Origin: Pseudomonas chlororaphis subsp. chlororaphis
Lineage (GTDB): Bacteria; Pseudomonadota; Gammaproteobacteria; Pseudomonadales; Pseudomonadaceae
Assembly: GCF_003945765.1 (NCBI RefSeq)
Contig: NZ_CP027712.1
Location: 1,054,001-1,118,000 of the forward strand
Direction of reading: 5' to 3'
DNA: 64,000 bases
Shown here: piece after piece, positions 1 to 10,650 of the stretch
How positions within the stretch are numbered: position 1 is the first letter of the stretch
Layout: the number at the start of each line of letters is the position of its first letter
Made by a program: the position numbers and the translations under genes
The notes under the pieces: model-generated
What the model saw: only the letters and a program-made list of their open reading frames with translations
The model's database searches: none
Told to the model about the DNA's origin: nothing

Positions 1-93
1 TGCGTCGATATGTGGCAGCAAGCCTTGTACGGCTTCTATCTCGAGGCGGATGGTGCGTTGTGCCGATTGAATCAGGTCGCTGGATTGGCTCAT
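1..93 (-). CDS. kdsD: Arabinose-5-phosphate isomerase, N-terminal fragment
   Basis: Only the first 31 codons lie in the window, starting at the ATG complementary to 91-93 and running off the left edge. The peptide begins MSQSSDLIQSAQRTIRLEIE. I call it KdsD, which interconverts ribulose-5-phosphate and arabinose-5-phosphate for Kdo and lipopolysaccharide synthesis, mainly because kdsD lies divergently next to the mla operon in pseudomonads. The N-terminus is compatible, but no SIS or CBS domain is visible here, so the call leans on context. Confidence 0.75.
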   Translation of the reverse strand, partial: MSQSSDLIQSAQRTIRLEIEAVQGLLPHIDA

Positions 94-368
94 GTCAGAA
101 ATCGTATAGCCTGATGAAAAGGCGGCGATTATAGCGGTAATGATCGATTCCCTCACGCAAGTTCGTCAGCCTTTGTCCTTCTATAGGTAGGAATTGTCCT
201 GTAAAGCCTGTTTTAGGCTGTCGTGATCCTGAACGCGGATGGCTTCGGCCTTGGGGGCTCCGTATCAGCAGTGATATAGTTCGCCGCCAGTTCGGCCTGC
301 CCTGGGTGCATGTACTCCCGGCAGGGAGCCAAGCGTCCGAGTGAGAGGCTGCATCGCAAGGAGTTTAG
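94..368. other. Divergent intergenic region kdsD/mlaF
   Basis: This gap separates two divergent genes and should hold both promoters. I see no strong promoter match, long inverted repeat or small reading frame with a good ribosome binding site. The mlaF ribosome binding site (AAGGAG) is at its right end. Confidence 0.5.
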
Positions 369-1178
369 ATGAGTGCCGATAACGCCTACGCGGTCGAGCT
401 GAAGGGACTGTCCTTCAAGCGCGGTGCGCGCAGCATCTTCAATAATGTCGATATCCGTATTCCGCGGGGCAAGGTCACCGGCATCATGGGGCCTTCCGGT
501 TGCGGCAAGACCACGCTCCTGCGGTTGATGGGCGCGCAATTGCGTCCCAGCAGCGGTGAAGTCTGGGTCAACGGCCAGAACCTGCCCAAATTGTCGCGCG
601 GCGATCTGTTCGACGCCCGCAAGCAGATGGGCGTGCTGTTCCAGAGCGGCGCGCTGTTCACCGATCTCGATGTGTTCGAGAACGTCGCCTTTCCGCTGCG
701 CGTTCATACCCAGCTGCCGGATGAAATGATCCGCGATATCGTCCTGCTCAAGTTGCAGGCGGTCGGGTTGCGCGGTGCCATCGACTTGATGCCCGACGAG
801 CTGTCCGGTGGTATGAAACGTCGTGTGGCCCTGGCCCGGGCCATCGCCCTGGACCCGCAGATCCTCATGTACGACGAGCCGTTCGTAGGCCAGGACCCCA
901 TTGCCATGGGCGTGCTGGTGCGCCTGATCCGTCTGCTCAACGACGCGCTGGGTATCACCAGCATCGTGGTTTCCCACGACCTGGCGGAAACCGCGAGCAT
1001 CGCCGACTACATCTATGTGGTGGGCGATGGCCAGGTGCTGGGGCAGGGCACGCCCGACGAGCTGATGGATTCCGATAACCCGCGGATCCGCCAGTTCATG
1101 AAAGGCGACCCCGACGGTCCGGTACCCTTTCACTTTCCAGCGCCGGACTACCGCGCAGATCTTCTGGGGAAGCGCTGA
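369..1178 (+). CDS. mlaF: Phospholipid ABC transporter ATP-binding protein MlaF (Ttg2A)
   Basis: This is the ATPase of the MlaFEDB inner-membrane complex, which moves phospholipids between the inner membrane and the periplasmic carrier MlaC and helps keep the outer membrane asymmetric. The 269-residue protein has Walker A GPSGCGKT at 41-48, the ABC signature LSGGM at 145-149 and Walker B ILMYDEP at 165-171, with a switch His in VVSHD. An AAGGAG site precedes the ATG. It is the first gene of mlaFEDCB, and its stop overlaps the mlaE start (TGATG). The Pseudomonas synonym ttg2A comes from toluene-tolerance work. Confidence 0.96.
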   Translation: MSADNAYAVELKGLSFKRGARSIFNNVDIRIPRGKVTGIMGPSGCGKTTLLRLMGAQLRPSSGEVWVNGQNLPKLSRGDLFDARKQMGVLFQSGALFTDLDVFENVAFPLRVHTQLPDEMIRDIVLLKLQAVGLRGAIDLMPDELSGGMKRRVALARAIALDPQILMYDEPFVGQDPIAMGVLVRLIRLLNDALGITSIVVSHDLAETASIADYIYVVGDGQVLGQGTPDELMDSDNPRIRQFMKGDPDGPVPFHFPAPDYRADLLGKR

Positions 1179-1975
1179 TGCGCAAAGTATCTTTATTGGA
1201 GCGAATTCGTCTGTTCGGCCACTCGGGCATCGACGTTCTCGCGGTGCTCGGGCGTTCGAGCCTGATGCTGTTTCATGTGTTGTTCGGCCGCGGCAGTATC
1301 GGCGGCGGCTTCGGCCTGCTGGTCAAGCAGTTGCATTCGGTGGGCGTGATGTCCCTGGTGATCATTGTGGTCTCCGGGATATTCATCGGCATGGTACTGG
1401 CGCTGCAGGGCTTCAATATCCTGTCCAGCTACGGTTCGGAGCAAGCGGTGGGGCAGATGGTGGCCCTGACCTTGTTGCGTGAGTTGGGGCCGGTGGTCAC
1501 GGCATTGCTCTTCGCCGGCCGGGCCGGTTCGGCGCTGACCGCGGAAATCGGCAACATGAAAGCCACCGAGCAGCTCTCCAGCCTGGAGATGATCGGTGTC
1601 GACCCGCTCAAATACATTATTGCGCCACGGCTGTGGGCCGGTTTCATTTCCCTGCCGTTGCTGGCGATCATTTTCAGCGTGGTGGGCATCTGGGGCGGTT
1701 CGTGGGTGGCCGTCGACTGGCTGGGAGTCTATGAAGGTTCCTACTGGTCGAACATGCAAAACAGCGTGACGTTCAGCGATGACGTGCTCAATGGCATCAT
1801 CAAGAGCATCGTTTTCGCCTTTGTCGTGACCTGGATCGCCGTATTCCAAGGCTATGACTGCGAGCCCACTTCAGAGGGGATCAGTCGTGCCACTACCAAG
1901 ACCGTTGTGTACGCCTCGTTGGCTGTACTCGGCCTGGACTTTATTCTGACCGCCTTGATGTTTGGAGATTTCTGA
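1178..1975 (+). CDS. mlaE: Phospholipid ABC transporter permease MlaE (Ttg2B)
   Basis: This is the membrane-spanning subunit of the Mla transporter. The 265-residue sequence has several hydrophobic segments, and the central stretch around [26 protein letters not shown] (written here only as a landmark; residues about 105-130) is typical of MlaE/YrbE permeases and contains the MKATEQ coupling region that contacts MlaF. The start overlaps the mlaF stop and its own stop overlaps the mlaD start, so translation is probably coupled along the operon. Length is normal for the family. Confidence 0.95.
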   Translation: MRKVSLLERIRLFGHSGIDVLAVLGRSSLMLFHVLFGRGSIGGGFGLLVKQLHSVGVMSLVIIVVSGIFIGMVLALQGFNILSSYGSEQAVGQMVALTLLRELGPVVTALLFAGRAGSALTAEIGNMKATEQLSSLEMIGVDPLKYIIAPRLWAGFISLPLLAIIFSVVGIWGGSWVAVDWLGVYEGSYWSNMQNSVTFSDDVLNGIIKSIVFAFVVTWIAVFQGYDCEPTSEGISRATTKTVVYASLAVLGLDFILTALMFGDF

Positions 1976-2442
1976 TGCAAAACCGCACCCTGGAAATCGG
2001 TGTCGGCCTTTTCCTGCTGGCTGGCATCCTGGCTTTGCTGTTGCTTGCCTTGCGGGTCAGTGGCTTGTCCCCGACCTCGAGCACCGATACTTATAAACTT
2101 TACGCATATTTCGACAATATCGCCGGTTTGACGGTCAGAGCTAAAGTGACCATGGCCGGTGTGACCATCGGCAAGGTCACGGCTATCGATCTGGACCGCG
2201 ACAGTTTCACCGGTCGGGTCACGCTGCAGTTGGAAAAACGCGTAGATAACCTGCCGACCGACTCCACTGCATCTATCCTGACCGCTGGGTTGCTCGGCGA
2301 GAAATACATTGGTATCAGCGTCGGCGGCGAAGACACGTTGCTCAAGGATGGCGGGACCATCCACGACACCCAGTCTTCACTGGTGCTTGAGGACCTGATC
2401 GGTAAATTCCTGCTCAATACCGTTAGCAAAGACGCCAAATGA
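1975..2442 (+). CDS. mlaD: Mla transporter MCE-domain protein MlaD (Ttg2C)
   Basis: MlaD is the MCE-domain subunit anchored in the inner membrane; in E. coli it forms a hexameric ring on MlaFEB through which phospholipids pass. The 155-residue protein has one N-terminal transmembrane helix (about residues 8-30, rich in Leu, Ala and Gly) followed by a single MCE beta-barrel domain (about 38-118, with YFDNIAGL and GLLGEKYIGI). It overlaps the mlaE stop by four bases and lies 10 bases before mlaC. Nothing unusual is seen. Confidence 0.95.
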   Translation: MQNRTLEIGVGLFLLAGILALLLLALRVSGLSPTSSTDTYKLYAYFDNIAGLTVRAKVTMAGVTIGKVTAIDLDRDSFTGRVTLQLEKRVDNLPTDSTASILTAGLLGEKYIGISVGGEDTLLKDGGTIHDTQSSLVLEDLIGKFLLNTVSKDAK

Positions 2443-2452
2443 GGATTTTTTC

Positions 2453-3106
2453 ATGATCTCTACCTTGCGACGTAGCCTGTTGGTATTACTGGCGGCGTTG
2501 CCGTTGATGGCTCACGCCGTGGCGGCGCCTTCCGCGCATGATCTGGTACAGGACACCACCAACCGTCTGCTGGCCGACCTGGCCGCCAACAAAGAAAAGT
2601 ACAAGCAGGACCCGCAGGACTTTTATGCGGCGCTGAACAGCATCGTGGGGCCGGTCGTGGATGCCGAAGGCATTTCCAAGAGCATCATGACGGTCAAGTA
2701 CTCGCGTAAAGCCACGCCGGAACAGATGCGCACCTTTGAAGAGAACTTCAAGAAGGGCCTGTTCCAGTTCTATGGCAACGCTTTGCTGGAGTACAACAAC
2801 CAGGGCATCGTCGTTGACCCTGCCAGGGACGAGTCGGGTGACCGTACCAGCGTCGGCATGACGGTCAAGGGCAGCAACGGTGCGATCTATCCTGTGTCGT
2901 ACACGCTGGAGAAGATCAGCGGTGAGTGGAAGCTGCGCAACGTGATCATCAACGGCATCAATATCGGCAAGCTGTTCCGCGATCAGTTCGCCGATGCCAT
3001 GCAGCGCAACGGCAATGACCTGGACAAGACCATCAACAACTGGGCTGGCGAAGTGGCCAAGGCCAAGGAATCGACCGAAAACTCTCCAGAGAAGGTCGTG
3101 AAATGA
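2453..3106 (+). CDS. mlaC: Periplasmic phospholipid-binding protein MlaC (Ttg2D)
   Basis: MlaC is the soluble periplasmic carrier that shuttles phospholipids between the outer-membrane MlaA complex and MlaFEDB. The 217-residue precursor has a clear Sec signal peptide (Arg-Arg, then a Leu/Ala-rich core, probable cleavage after the AHAVA region near residue 25) and then the MlaC/Ttg2D fold, including DFYAALNSIVGPVVD and the C-terminal NVIINGINIGKLFRDQF motif. The gene overlaps the start of mlaB by four bases (ATGA). mlaA is not in this window. Confidence 0.95.
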   Translation: MISTLRRSLLVLLAALPLMAHAVAAPSAHDLVQDTTNRLLADLAANKEKYKQDPQDFYAALNSIVGPVVDAEGISKSIMTVKYSRKATPEQMRTFEENFKKGLFQFYGNALLEYNNQGIVVDPARDESGDRTSVGMTVKGSNGAIYPVSYTLEKISGEWKLRNVIINGINIGKLFRDQFADAMQRNGNDLDKTINNWAGEVAKAKESTENSPEKVVK

Positions 3107-3408
3107 GTGAGTCGGCCGTCCGTCTGGGTGAAGCCGGCGAACTGCTGATCAGCGGTGTGCTGGACTATCGTTCCGGCCCGGGCCTGCGCAAGCAGGGGCA
3201 GGCCCTGATCGCCTCCAGCACCGCGGCGGCGCTGGTGCTCGACTGTTCTGCGGTGGAGAAGTCCAGTAGCGTCGGCTTGTCGTTGCTGCTGGCCTTCATG
3301 CGCGACGCCGCGGCAGCCGGCAAGGCCATCAGCATCCGTGCGTTACCTGAAGACATGCGCGAAATCGCCGAAGTTTCCGGTTTGACCGAGCTGCTGGCGC
3401 AGCCTTAG
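3103..3408 (+). CDS. mlaB: STAS-domain protein MlaB
   Basis: This 101-residue protein has a single STAS domain, the role held by MlaB, which binds the MlaF ATPase and is needed for complex assembly and activity. The STAS loop is seen in DCSAVEKSSSVGLSLLL, with the conserved Ser pair that is phosphorylated in anti-sigma-factor antagonists. Its start overlaps the mlaC stop (ATGA), making it the last gene of the five-gene mla operon. A possible terminator follows. Confidence 0.92.
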   Translation: MSESAVRLGEAGELLISGVLDYRSGPGLRKQGQALIASSTAAALVLDCSAVEKSSSVGLSLLLAFMRDAAAAGKAISIRALPEDMREIAEVSGLTELLAQP

Positions 3409-3422
3409 TAACCATCGACAAG

Positions 3423-3478
3423 CAAGCCCCCCGTCAGAGTCCTGCTATGCGGGGTTCGCAGGCGCGGGGCTTTTTTGT
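3423..3478 (+). terminator. Possible terminator after mlaB
   Basis: An AAGCCCC arm at 3423-3429 can pair with GGGGCTT near 3466-3473, followed by a run of six T. The loop is long and partly self-pairing, so this is a plausible rather than perfect intrinsic terminator. It sits between mlaB and ibaG. Confidence 0.5.
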
Positions 3479-3522
3479 ATGATGTCCGACCCGCGCGCAC
3501 AGGGCGCCGATTGAGGTTGAGC

Positions 3523-5062
<1,540 letters not shown>

Positions 5063-5107
5063 TTTGCGTGATGGGCACAGGGACGTGCCCCAAGGTTTCG
5101 TTCCAAG

Positions 5108-5129
5108 TCGAGCCTGTGTTCAGGCTCGA
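5108..5129 (+). repeat. Perfect 9-bp hairpin between murA and hisG
   Basis: TCGAGCCTG and CAGGCTCGA flank a TGTT loop. No T-run follows, so it is not a standard terminator; it could be an mRNA processing or stability element or a protein-binding site ahead of hisG. Confidence 0.6.
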
Positions 5130-5189
5130 TGCGTGTCTGGCGCCATTTGTGACCGGGCATGAGTATCCTGATAAGGACTTACGTTTCCC

Positions 5190-5825
5190 ATGTTGACCAT
5201 CGCACTGTCCAAGGGCCGCATCCTTGATGACACCTTGCCGCTTCTGGCCGAAGCCGGCATCGTGCCCACCGAGAATCCGGACAAGAGCCGCAAGCTGATC
5301 ATCCCCACGACCCAGGCCGATGTGCGCTTGCTGATCGTGCGCGCCACCGACGTGCCGACCTATGTCGAACATGGTGCCGCCGACCTCGGCGTTGCCGGTA
5401 AAGATGTGCTGATGGAATACGGCGGCCAGGGCCTGTACGAGCCGCTGGACCTGCAGATCGCTCAGTGCAAGCTGATGACCGCCGGTGCCATCGGCGCGGT
5501 CGAGCCCAAGGGCCGACTGCGTGTCGCCACCAAGTTCGTCAACGTTGCCAAGCGTTACTACGCCGAGCAGGGTCGTCAGGTCGACATCATCAAGCTGTAC
5601 GGCTCGATGGAGCTGGCGCCGCTGATCGGCCTGGCGGACAAGATCATCGACGTGGTCGACACCGGCAACACCCTGCGGGCCAACGGCCTGGAGCCCCAGG
5701 AGCTGATTTCCATGATCAGTTCCCGCCTGGTGGTCAACAAGGCCTCCATGAAAATGCAGCACGCCCGCATCCAGGCACTGATCGACACCCTGCGCAAAGC
5801 AGTGGAGTCGCGACACCGCGGTTGA
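5190..5825 (+). CDS. hisG: ATP phosphoribosyltransferase catalytic subunit, short form
   Basis: HisG joins ATP and PRPP in the first step of histidine synthesis. At 211 residues this is the short HisG_S form: it keeps the two catalytic domains ([11 protein letters not shown] start, [15 protein letters not shown]-binding loop) but lacks the C-terminal allosteric ACT-like domain of the 290-300 residue form. Short HisG works with HisZ as a regulatory partner; hisZ is not in this window and should lie elsewhere. hisD and hisC follow on the same strand. Confidence 0.97.
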   Translation: MLTIALSKGRILDDTLPLLAEAGIVPTENPDKSRKLIIPTTQADVRLLIVRATDVPTYVEHGAADLGVAGKDVLMEYGGQGLYEPLDLQIAQCKLMTAGAIGAVEPKGRLRVATKFVNVAKRYYAEQGRQVDIIKLYGSMELAPLIGLADKIIDVVDTGNTLRANGLEPQELISMISSRLVVNKASMKMQHARIQALIDTLRKAVESRHRG

Positions 5826-5948
5826 TTCACTCGCGCGGCGCCAGCCGCGCCCGTCTATCCGTGTCATAGCCAATTTTCTCAGGTGCCCGCGCGAATGGAC
5901 TGGTAGCTTAGGGTGCCTGAGCATTAGCCATTCAATGAGGCCCTCGCT

Positions 5949-7277
5949 ATGACCGCTCCCACTGCAATTCGCCGACTCAACGCTGCTGACCCGGATTTCG
6001 CGCATCATCTGGATCATCTGCTGAGCTGGGAAAGTGTGTCTGACGACTCGGTCAATCAGCGGGTGCTGGACATCATCAAAGCGGTGCGCGAGCGCGGCGA
6101 CGCGGCGCTGGTGGAATTCACCCAGCGTTTCGACGGCCTGCAAGTGGCATCCATGGCCGACCTGATCCTGCCGCGCGAGCGCCTGGAACTGGCCCTGACC
6201 CGGATCACCCTGGCCCAGCGCGAAGCCCTGGAAAAAGCCGCGGCGCGGGTGCGCAGCTACCACGAAAAACAGAAACAGGACTCCTGGAGCTACACCGAGG
6301 CCGACGGCACGGTGCTGGGCCAGAAGGTCACGCCGCTGGACCGCGCCGGCCTGTATGTGCCGGGTGGCAAGGCGTCTTATCCCTCCTCGGTGTTGATGAA
6401 TGCCATCCCGGCCAAGGTGGCGGGCGTCACCGAGGTGGTGATGGTGGTGCCGACCCCGCGTGGCGAGGTCAATGAACTGGTGCTGGCCGCGGCCTGCATC
6501 GCCGGCGTCGACCGGGTGTTCACCATCGGTGGCGCCCAGGCCGTTGCCGCCCTGGCCTACGGTACCGAGAGCGTGCCGCAGGTGGACAAGGTGGTCGGCC
6601 CGGGCAACATCTATGTGGCCACCGCCAAGCGTCACGTGTTCGGCCAGGTGGGTATCGACATGATCGCCGGCCCTTCGGAGATCCTGGTGGTATGCGACGG
6701 CCAGACCGACCCAGACTGGATCGCTATGGACCTGTTCTCCCAGGCCGAGCACGACGAAGACGCCCAGGCGATCCTGGTCAGCCCGGACGCCGCGTTCCTC
6801 GATCAGGTCGCCGCCAGCATCGCCAAGCTGCTGCCGACCATGGAGCGCGCGCAAATCATCAATACCTCGATCAACGGCCGTGGCGCGCTGATCCAGGTGC
6901 GCGACATGCAGCAGGCCATTGACGTGGCCAACCGCATCGCTCCGGAGCACCTCGAGCTGTCCGTCGCCGATCCCCAGGCCTGGCTGCCACAGATCCGCCA
7001 CGCTGGCGCGATCTTCATGGGCCGTCACACTTCCGAGGCCCTGGGCGACTACTGCGCGGGCCCGAACCACGTGTTGCCGACTTCCGGCACGGCGCGGTTC
7101 TCCTCGCCGCTGGGGGTGTATGACTTCCAGAAACGTTCGTCGATCATTTTCTGCTCGGAGCAGGGCGCTTCCGAACTGGGCAAGACCGCCTCGGTGCTGG
7201 CCCGTGGCGAGTCGCTGAGCGCCCACGCCCGCAGTGCGGAATACCGGATCATCGCTGACCAGGAACAGGGGCAATAA
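5949..7277 (+). CDS. hisD: Histidinol dehydrogenase
   Basis: HisD is the zinc enzyme that oxidises L-histidinol to L-histidine in two NAD-dependent steps. The 442-residue protein is full length. It carries the family signature region from [13 protein letters not shown] onward, the catalytic Glu-His pair as E333-H334 in APEHLEL, and the C-terminal stretch [18 protein letters not shown] with zinc ligands. A GAGG site precedes the ATG. hisC begins two bases after the stop, so the two genes are almost certainly cotranscribed. Confidence 0.98.
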   Translation: MTAPTAIRRLNAADPDFAHHLDHLLSWESVSDDSVNQRVLDIIKAVRERGDAALVEFTQRFDGLQVASMADLILPRERLELALTRITLAQREALEKAAARVRSYHEKQKQDSWSYTEADGTVLGQKVTPLDRAGLYVPGGKASYPSSVLMNAIPAKVAGVTEVVMVVPTPRGEVNELVLAAACIAGVDRVFTIGGAQAVAALAYGTESVPQVDKVVGPGNIYVATAKRHVFGQVGIDMIAGPSEILVVCDGQTDPDWIAMDLFSQAEHDEDAQAILVSPDAAFLDQVAASIAKLLPTMERAQIINTSINGRGALIQVRDMQQAIDVANRIAPEHLELSVADPQAWLPQIRHAGAIFMGRHTSEALGDYCAGPNHVLPTSGTARFSSPLGVYDFQKRSSIIFCSEQGASELGKTASVLARGESLSAHARSAEYRIIADQEQGQ

Positions 7278-7279
7278 GC

Positions 7280-8332
7280 ATGAGTAAATTCTGGAGTCCG
7301 TTCGTCAAGGACTTGGTGCCCTACGTGCCGGGCGAACAGCCGAAGCTGACCAAACTGGTCAAGCTCAACACCAACGAAAACCCTTACGGTCCGTCGCCCA
7401 AGGCGCTGGCCGCGATGCAGGGCGAACTGAACGACAACCTGCGCCTGTACCCGGACCCCAACAGCGACCTGCTCAAGCAGGCGGTGGCCCGCTATTACGG
7501 GGTACAGAGCAACCAGGTGTTCCTCGGCAACGGTTCCGACGAAGTGCTGGCGCACATCTTCCACGGCTTGCTGCAGCACGACCGGCCGCTGCTGTTCCCG
7601 GATATCAGCTACAGCTTCTATCCGGTGTATTGCGGCCTGTACGGCATCGACTTCGAGGCGCTGCCGCTGGATGAGCAGTTCCAGATCCGCCCAGCCGATT
7701 ACGCCAGGCCGAATGGTGGGATCATCTTCCCCAATCCGAACGCGCCGACCGGTTGCCTGCTGGCCCTGGAGGCCGTCGAGCAGATCCTCAAGGCCAGCCC
7801 GGATTCGGTCGTGGTGGTGGACGAGGCGTACATCGATTTCGGCGGTGAAACCGCCATCAGCCTGGTGGACCGCTATCCGAACCTGCTGGTGACCCAGACC
7901 CTGTCCAAGTCCCGTTCGCTGGCTGGCCTGCGGGTCGGCCTGGCGGTGGGGCACCCGGACCTGATCGAAGCTCTGGAGCGGATCAAGAACAGCTTCAACT
8001 CCTACCCGCTGGATCGCCTGGCGATCGTCGGGGCCGCGGCGGCGTTCGAGGATCGCGAGTACTTCGCCAAGACCTGCCAGCTGGTGATCGATAGCCGCGA
8101 GCAGGTGGTGGCGCAGTTGCGCGCCAAGGGCTTTGAAGTGCTGCCGTCGGCCGCCAACTTCATCTTTGCCCGCCATCCGCAGCACGACGCAGCGACCCTG
8201 GCGGCCAAGCTGCGGGAGCAGGGGGTGATTGTCCGGCACTTCAAGCAGGAGCGGATTGCCCAGTTCCTGCGGATCAGTATCGGCACGCCGGAGCAGAACC
8301 AGGCCCTGATCGACGGCCTGGGCGAGCTGTAA
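7280..8332 (+). CDS. hisC: Histidinol-phosphate aminotransferase
   Basis: HisC is a class II, PLP-dependent aminotransferase that makes histidinol phosphate from imidazole acetol phosphate. The 350-residue protein has the PLP Lys at K210 in [12 protein letters not shown], the cofactor Asp in [10 protein letters not shown], and the N-terminal [13 protein letters not shown] motif that binds the substrate phosphate. It follows hisD closely, and a large inverted repeat separates it from the convergent algW gene. Many pseudomonads carry a second hisC paralogue elsewhere. Confidence 0.97.
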   Translation: MSKFWSPFVKDLVPYVPGEQPKLTKLVKLNTNENPYGPSPKALAAMQGELNDNLRLYPDPNSDLLKQAVARYYGVQSNQVFLGNGSDEVLAHIFHGLLQHDRPLLFPDISYSFYPVYCGLYGIDFEALPLDEQFQIRPADYARPNGGIIFPNPNAPTGCLLALEAVEQILKASPDSVVVVDEAYIDFGGETAISLVDRYPNLLVTQTLSKSRSLAGLRVGLAVGHPDLIEALERIKNSFNSYPLDRLAIVGAAAAFEDREYFAKTCQLVIDSREQVVAQLRAKGFEVLPSAANFIFARHPQHDAATLAAKLREQGVIVRHFKQERIAQFLRISIGTPEQNQALIDGLGEL

Positions 8333-8337
8333 GCCCT

Positions 8338-8381
8338 ATCGCGAGCCAGCTCGCTCCAATAGGAGAGAGCTGGCTCGCGAT
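8338..8381. repeat. Perfect 15-bp inverted repeat between hisC and algW (REP-like)
   Basis: ATCGCGAGCCAGCTC at 8338-8352 pairs exactly with its complement at 8367-8381 around a 14-base loop. It sits between convergent genes and resembles a Pseudomonas REP palindrome (GCGAGC...GCTCGC core). It may end transcripts from both sides, though no long T-run is present. Confidence 0.75.
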
Positions 8382-8385
8382 GCCT

Positions 8386-9540
8386 TTACTCTTTTTCCTT
8401 GACCGGCGCCGGTGGCGGGCGCAGGCCGATTTCAGCGGTGAGCTTGAGCTCCTTGCCGTTGCGCATCACCTGGATGCTGACCTTGTCGCTGGGTTTGATC
8501 CGCGCCACCTGGTTCATCGAGCGACGGCCATCGCCGGCCGGTTCACCATCGATGCTGAGAATCACGTCACCCAACTGCATGCCGGCTTTTTGCGCCGGAC
8601 CGTCGCGGAAAATCCCCGCCACCACGATGCCCGGGCGCCCGGACAAGCCGAACGATTCGGCCAGTTCCTGGGTCAGCGGCTGCACCTCGATACCCAGCCA
8701 GCCACGAATCACCTGGCCGTGTTCGATGATCGACTTCATCACCTCCATGGCCAGCTTGATCGGGATGGCGAAGCCAATGCCCTGGGAACCGCCGGACTTG
8801 GAGAAGATCGCCGTGTTGATCCCGGTCAGGTTACCGTTGGCATCCACCAGCGCGCCGCCGGAGTTGCCCGGGTTGATCGCCGCGTCGGTCTGGATGAAGT
8901 CTTCGTAGTTGTTCAGGCCCAGCTGATTGCGCCCGGTGGCGCTGATGATGCCCATGGTCACGGTCTGGCCGACCCCGAACGGGTTGCCGATGGCCAGGGT
9001 CACGTCGCCGATGCGGATGCTGTCGGAGCGTCCGACGGTGATCGAAGGCAGGTTCTTCAGATCGATCTTGAGGACCGCCAGGTCGGTTTCCGGATCGCTG
9101 CCGATCACATGGGCCAGGGTTTCACGACCGTCCTTGAGCGCCACCACAATCTGTTCGGCGCCGGCGGTCACGTGGTTGTTGGTCAGCAGATAACCTTCGG
9201 GACTCATGATCACCCCGGAACCCAGGCTCGATTCCATGCGCTGCTGCTTGGGCAGGTTGTCGCCGAAGAAGCGGCGGAACTGTGGGTCCTCGAACAACGG
9301 GTGCGCCGGTTTGTTGATGACCTTGGTGGTGTACAGGTTGACCACCGCCGGCGCGGCGATCGCCACGGCATCGGCATAGGACACCGGGCCTTGTCGAAGC
9401 GCCTTGGTTTGTGGGGCTTGCTGCAGGTTGACGTCCAGGCTGGGCAGGCCGACCCATTGCGGGTAGCGCTGAATTATCAGCAACGCGATAAGCACGCCGG
9501 CCAACAGTGGCCAGCCAAAAAAACGCAGAGCCTTGAGCAT
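8386..9540 (-). CDS. algW: Periplasmic serine protease AlgW (DegS-like)
   Basis: AlgW is the DegS-type site-1 protease that cleaves anti-sigma factor MucA when misfolded envelope proteins bind its PDZ domain, releasing AlgU and inducing alginate and envelope-stress genes. The 384-residue protein has an N-terminal membrane anchor (about 8-23), a trypsin-like domain with catalytic H123, D153 and S227 (in GNSGGAL), and one PDZ domain (about 275-365). Serine 227 matches the catalytic position reported for P. aeruginosa AlgW. It is convergent with hisC and divergent from the Nif3-like gene. Confidence 0.95.
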   Translation of the reverse strand: MLKALRFFGWPLLAGVLIALLIIQRYPQWVGLPSLDVNLQQAPQTKALRQGPVSYADAVAIAAPAVVNLYTTKVINKPAHPLFEDPQFRRFFGDNLPKQQRMESSLGSGVIMSPEGYLLTNNHVTAGAEQIVVALKDGRETLAHVIGSDPETDLAVLKIDLKNLPSITVGRSDSIRIGDVTLAIGNPFGVGQTVTMGIISATGRNQLGLNNYEDFIQTDAAINPGNSGGALVDANGNLTGINTAIFSKSGGSQGIGFAIPIKLAMEVMKSIIEHGQVIRGWLGIEVQPLTQELAESFGLSGRPGIVVAGIFRDGPAQKAGMQLGDVILSIDGEPAGDGRRSMNQVARIKPSDKVSIQVMRNGKELKLTAEIGLRPPPAPVKEKE

Positions 9541-9642
9541 TGAGCAAGTCCTGAGAGGTTGCAGGCCGCCCGGGACGGCCCATAATGTCGCGCATTATAC
9601 GAGGCCGCGCGCGCCTCTGAACGGGATATTTAGGAGTCTTTT

Positions 9643-10401
9643 ATGGCCGTTGCCCTGAGCACTCTGGTAGAGGAAGCGGACCGCTACCTGGGCAGTTCGC
9701 GAATCGCCGATTACTGCCCCAATGGCTTGCAGGTCGAAGGCCGGCCACAAGTGATGCGCATCGTCAGCGGTGTCACGGCCAGCCAGGCATTGCTTGATGC
9801 CGCGGTGGAGGCCAATGCCGATCTGGTGCTGGTGCATCACGGTTATTTCTGGAAAGGCGAGAACCCCTGCATCACCGGCATGAAGCAGCGCCGGCTGAAA
9901 ACCCTGCTCAAGCACGATATCAGCCTGCTGGCCTATCACCTGCCGCTGGACCTGCACCCGGACGTCGGCAACAACGTGCAGCTGGCGCGGCAGCTGGATA
10001 TCACCGTGGAAGGTCCGCTGGACCCGGACAACCTGAAGATCGTCGGGCTGGTCGGCTCCCTTGCCGAGCCCATGACCGCGCGGGACTTCGCGCGCAAGGT
10101 TCAGGAGGTGATGGGGCGCGAGCCGCTGGTGGTCGAAGGCAGCAAGATGATCCGGCGTGTCGGCTGGTGCACCGGCGGTGGCCAGGGCTACATCGATCAG
10201 GCGGTGCTGGCCGGGGTCGATCTGTACCTGAGCGGTGAGGCCTCGGAGCAGACCTTCCACAGCGCCCGGGAAAACGACATCAGTTTCATCGCTGCCGGTC
10301 ATCACGCCACCGAGCGTTACGGCGTGCAGGCGCTGGGGGATTACCTGGCCCGCCGCTTCGCCCTCGAACACTTGTTCATCGACTGCCCGAACCCTATATA
10401 A
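9643..10401 (+). CDS. Nif3-like dinuclear metal center protein
   Basis: This 252-residue protein belongs to the NIF3/YbgI family, which forms a toroidal hexamer with a two-metal site; its substrate is not firmly established (GTP cyclohydrolase type I-like or hydrolase roles have been proposed). Metal-ligand motifs are seen in LVHHGYFWK, AYHLPLDLH and the C-terminal GHHATERYG. An AGGAG site lies upstream of the ATG. The gene is divergent from algW, as in P. aeruginosa, and a REP-like repeat follows. Confidence 0.9.
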   Translation: MAVALSTLVEEADRYLGSSRIADYCPNGLQVEGRPQVMRIVSGVTASQALLDAAVEANADLVLVHHGYFWKGENPCITGMKQRRLKTLLKHDISLLAYHLPLDLHPDVGNNVQLARQLDITVEGPLDPDNLKIVGLVGSLAEPMTARDFARKVQEVMGREPLVVEGSKMIRRVGWCTGGGQGYIDQAVLAGVDLYLSGEASEQTFHSARENDISFIAAGHHATERYGVQALGDYLARRFALEHLFIDCPNPI

Positions 10402-10411
10402 AGCCTTGTCC

Positions 10412-10503
10412 TGTAGCCGCTGCCGCAGGCTGCACCAAGGCCCGCAGGGCTTTCAAGAGCACGCCTGCTGCGCAGTCGATCGCCGCCTGCGGCAGCGGCT
10501 ACA
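10412..10503. repeat. REP-like element, TGTAGCCGCTGCCGCAGGCTG family
   Basis: The left arm TGTAGCCGCTGCCGCAGGCTG (10412-10432) and right arm GCCTGCGGCAGCGGCTACA (10485-10503) form a long inverted repeat around a variable centre. Related copies occur at 40613, 44927 and 61267, always between genes. Confidence 0.8.
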
Positions 10504-10530
10504 GAGAGGCGTAAACACAGCAAACAGGCG

Positions 10531-10546
10531 GGTATATTCATATACC
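10531..10546. promoter_or_regulatory. Palindrome upstream of cysD, possible operator
   Basis: GGTATAT-TC-ATATACC is a perfect 7-bp inverted repeat about 105 bases before cysD. An AT-rich dyad in an otherwise GC-rich leader suggests a regulator site, perhaps for CysB or another sulfur-response factor, but it was not matched to a known consensus. Confidence 0.4.
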
Positions 10547-10650
10547 GTTTCGATCTAGCTGGCGTCCTGATTAGAAGAGGTCGCTGTGCTAGCATGCCCC
10601 GCTCGAACACGGCCCGCAGGCCGTCCATAAGAAAGCTTTCGTGAGTAGCC

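Noticed and set aside
3475..3522. Upstream in-frame extension of ibaG
   Set aside because: It starts at the terminator T-run of the previous transcript and adds residues outside the family.
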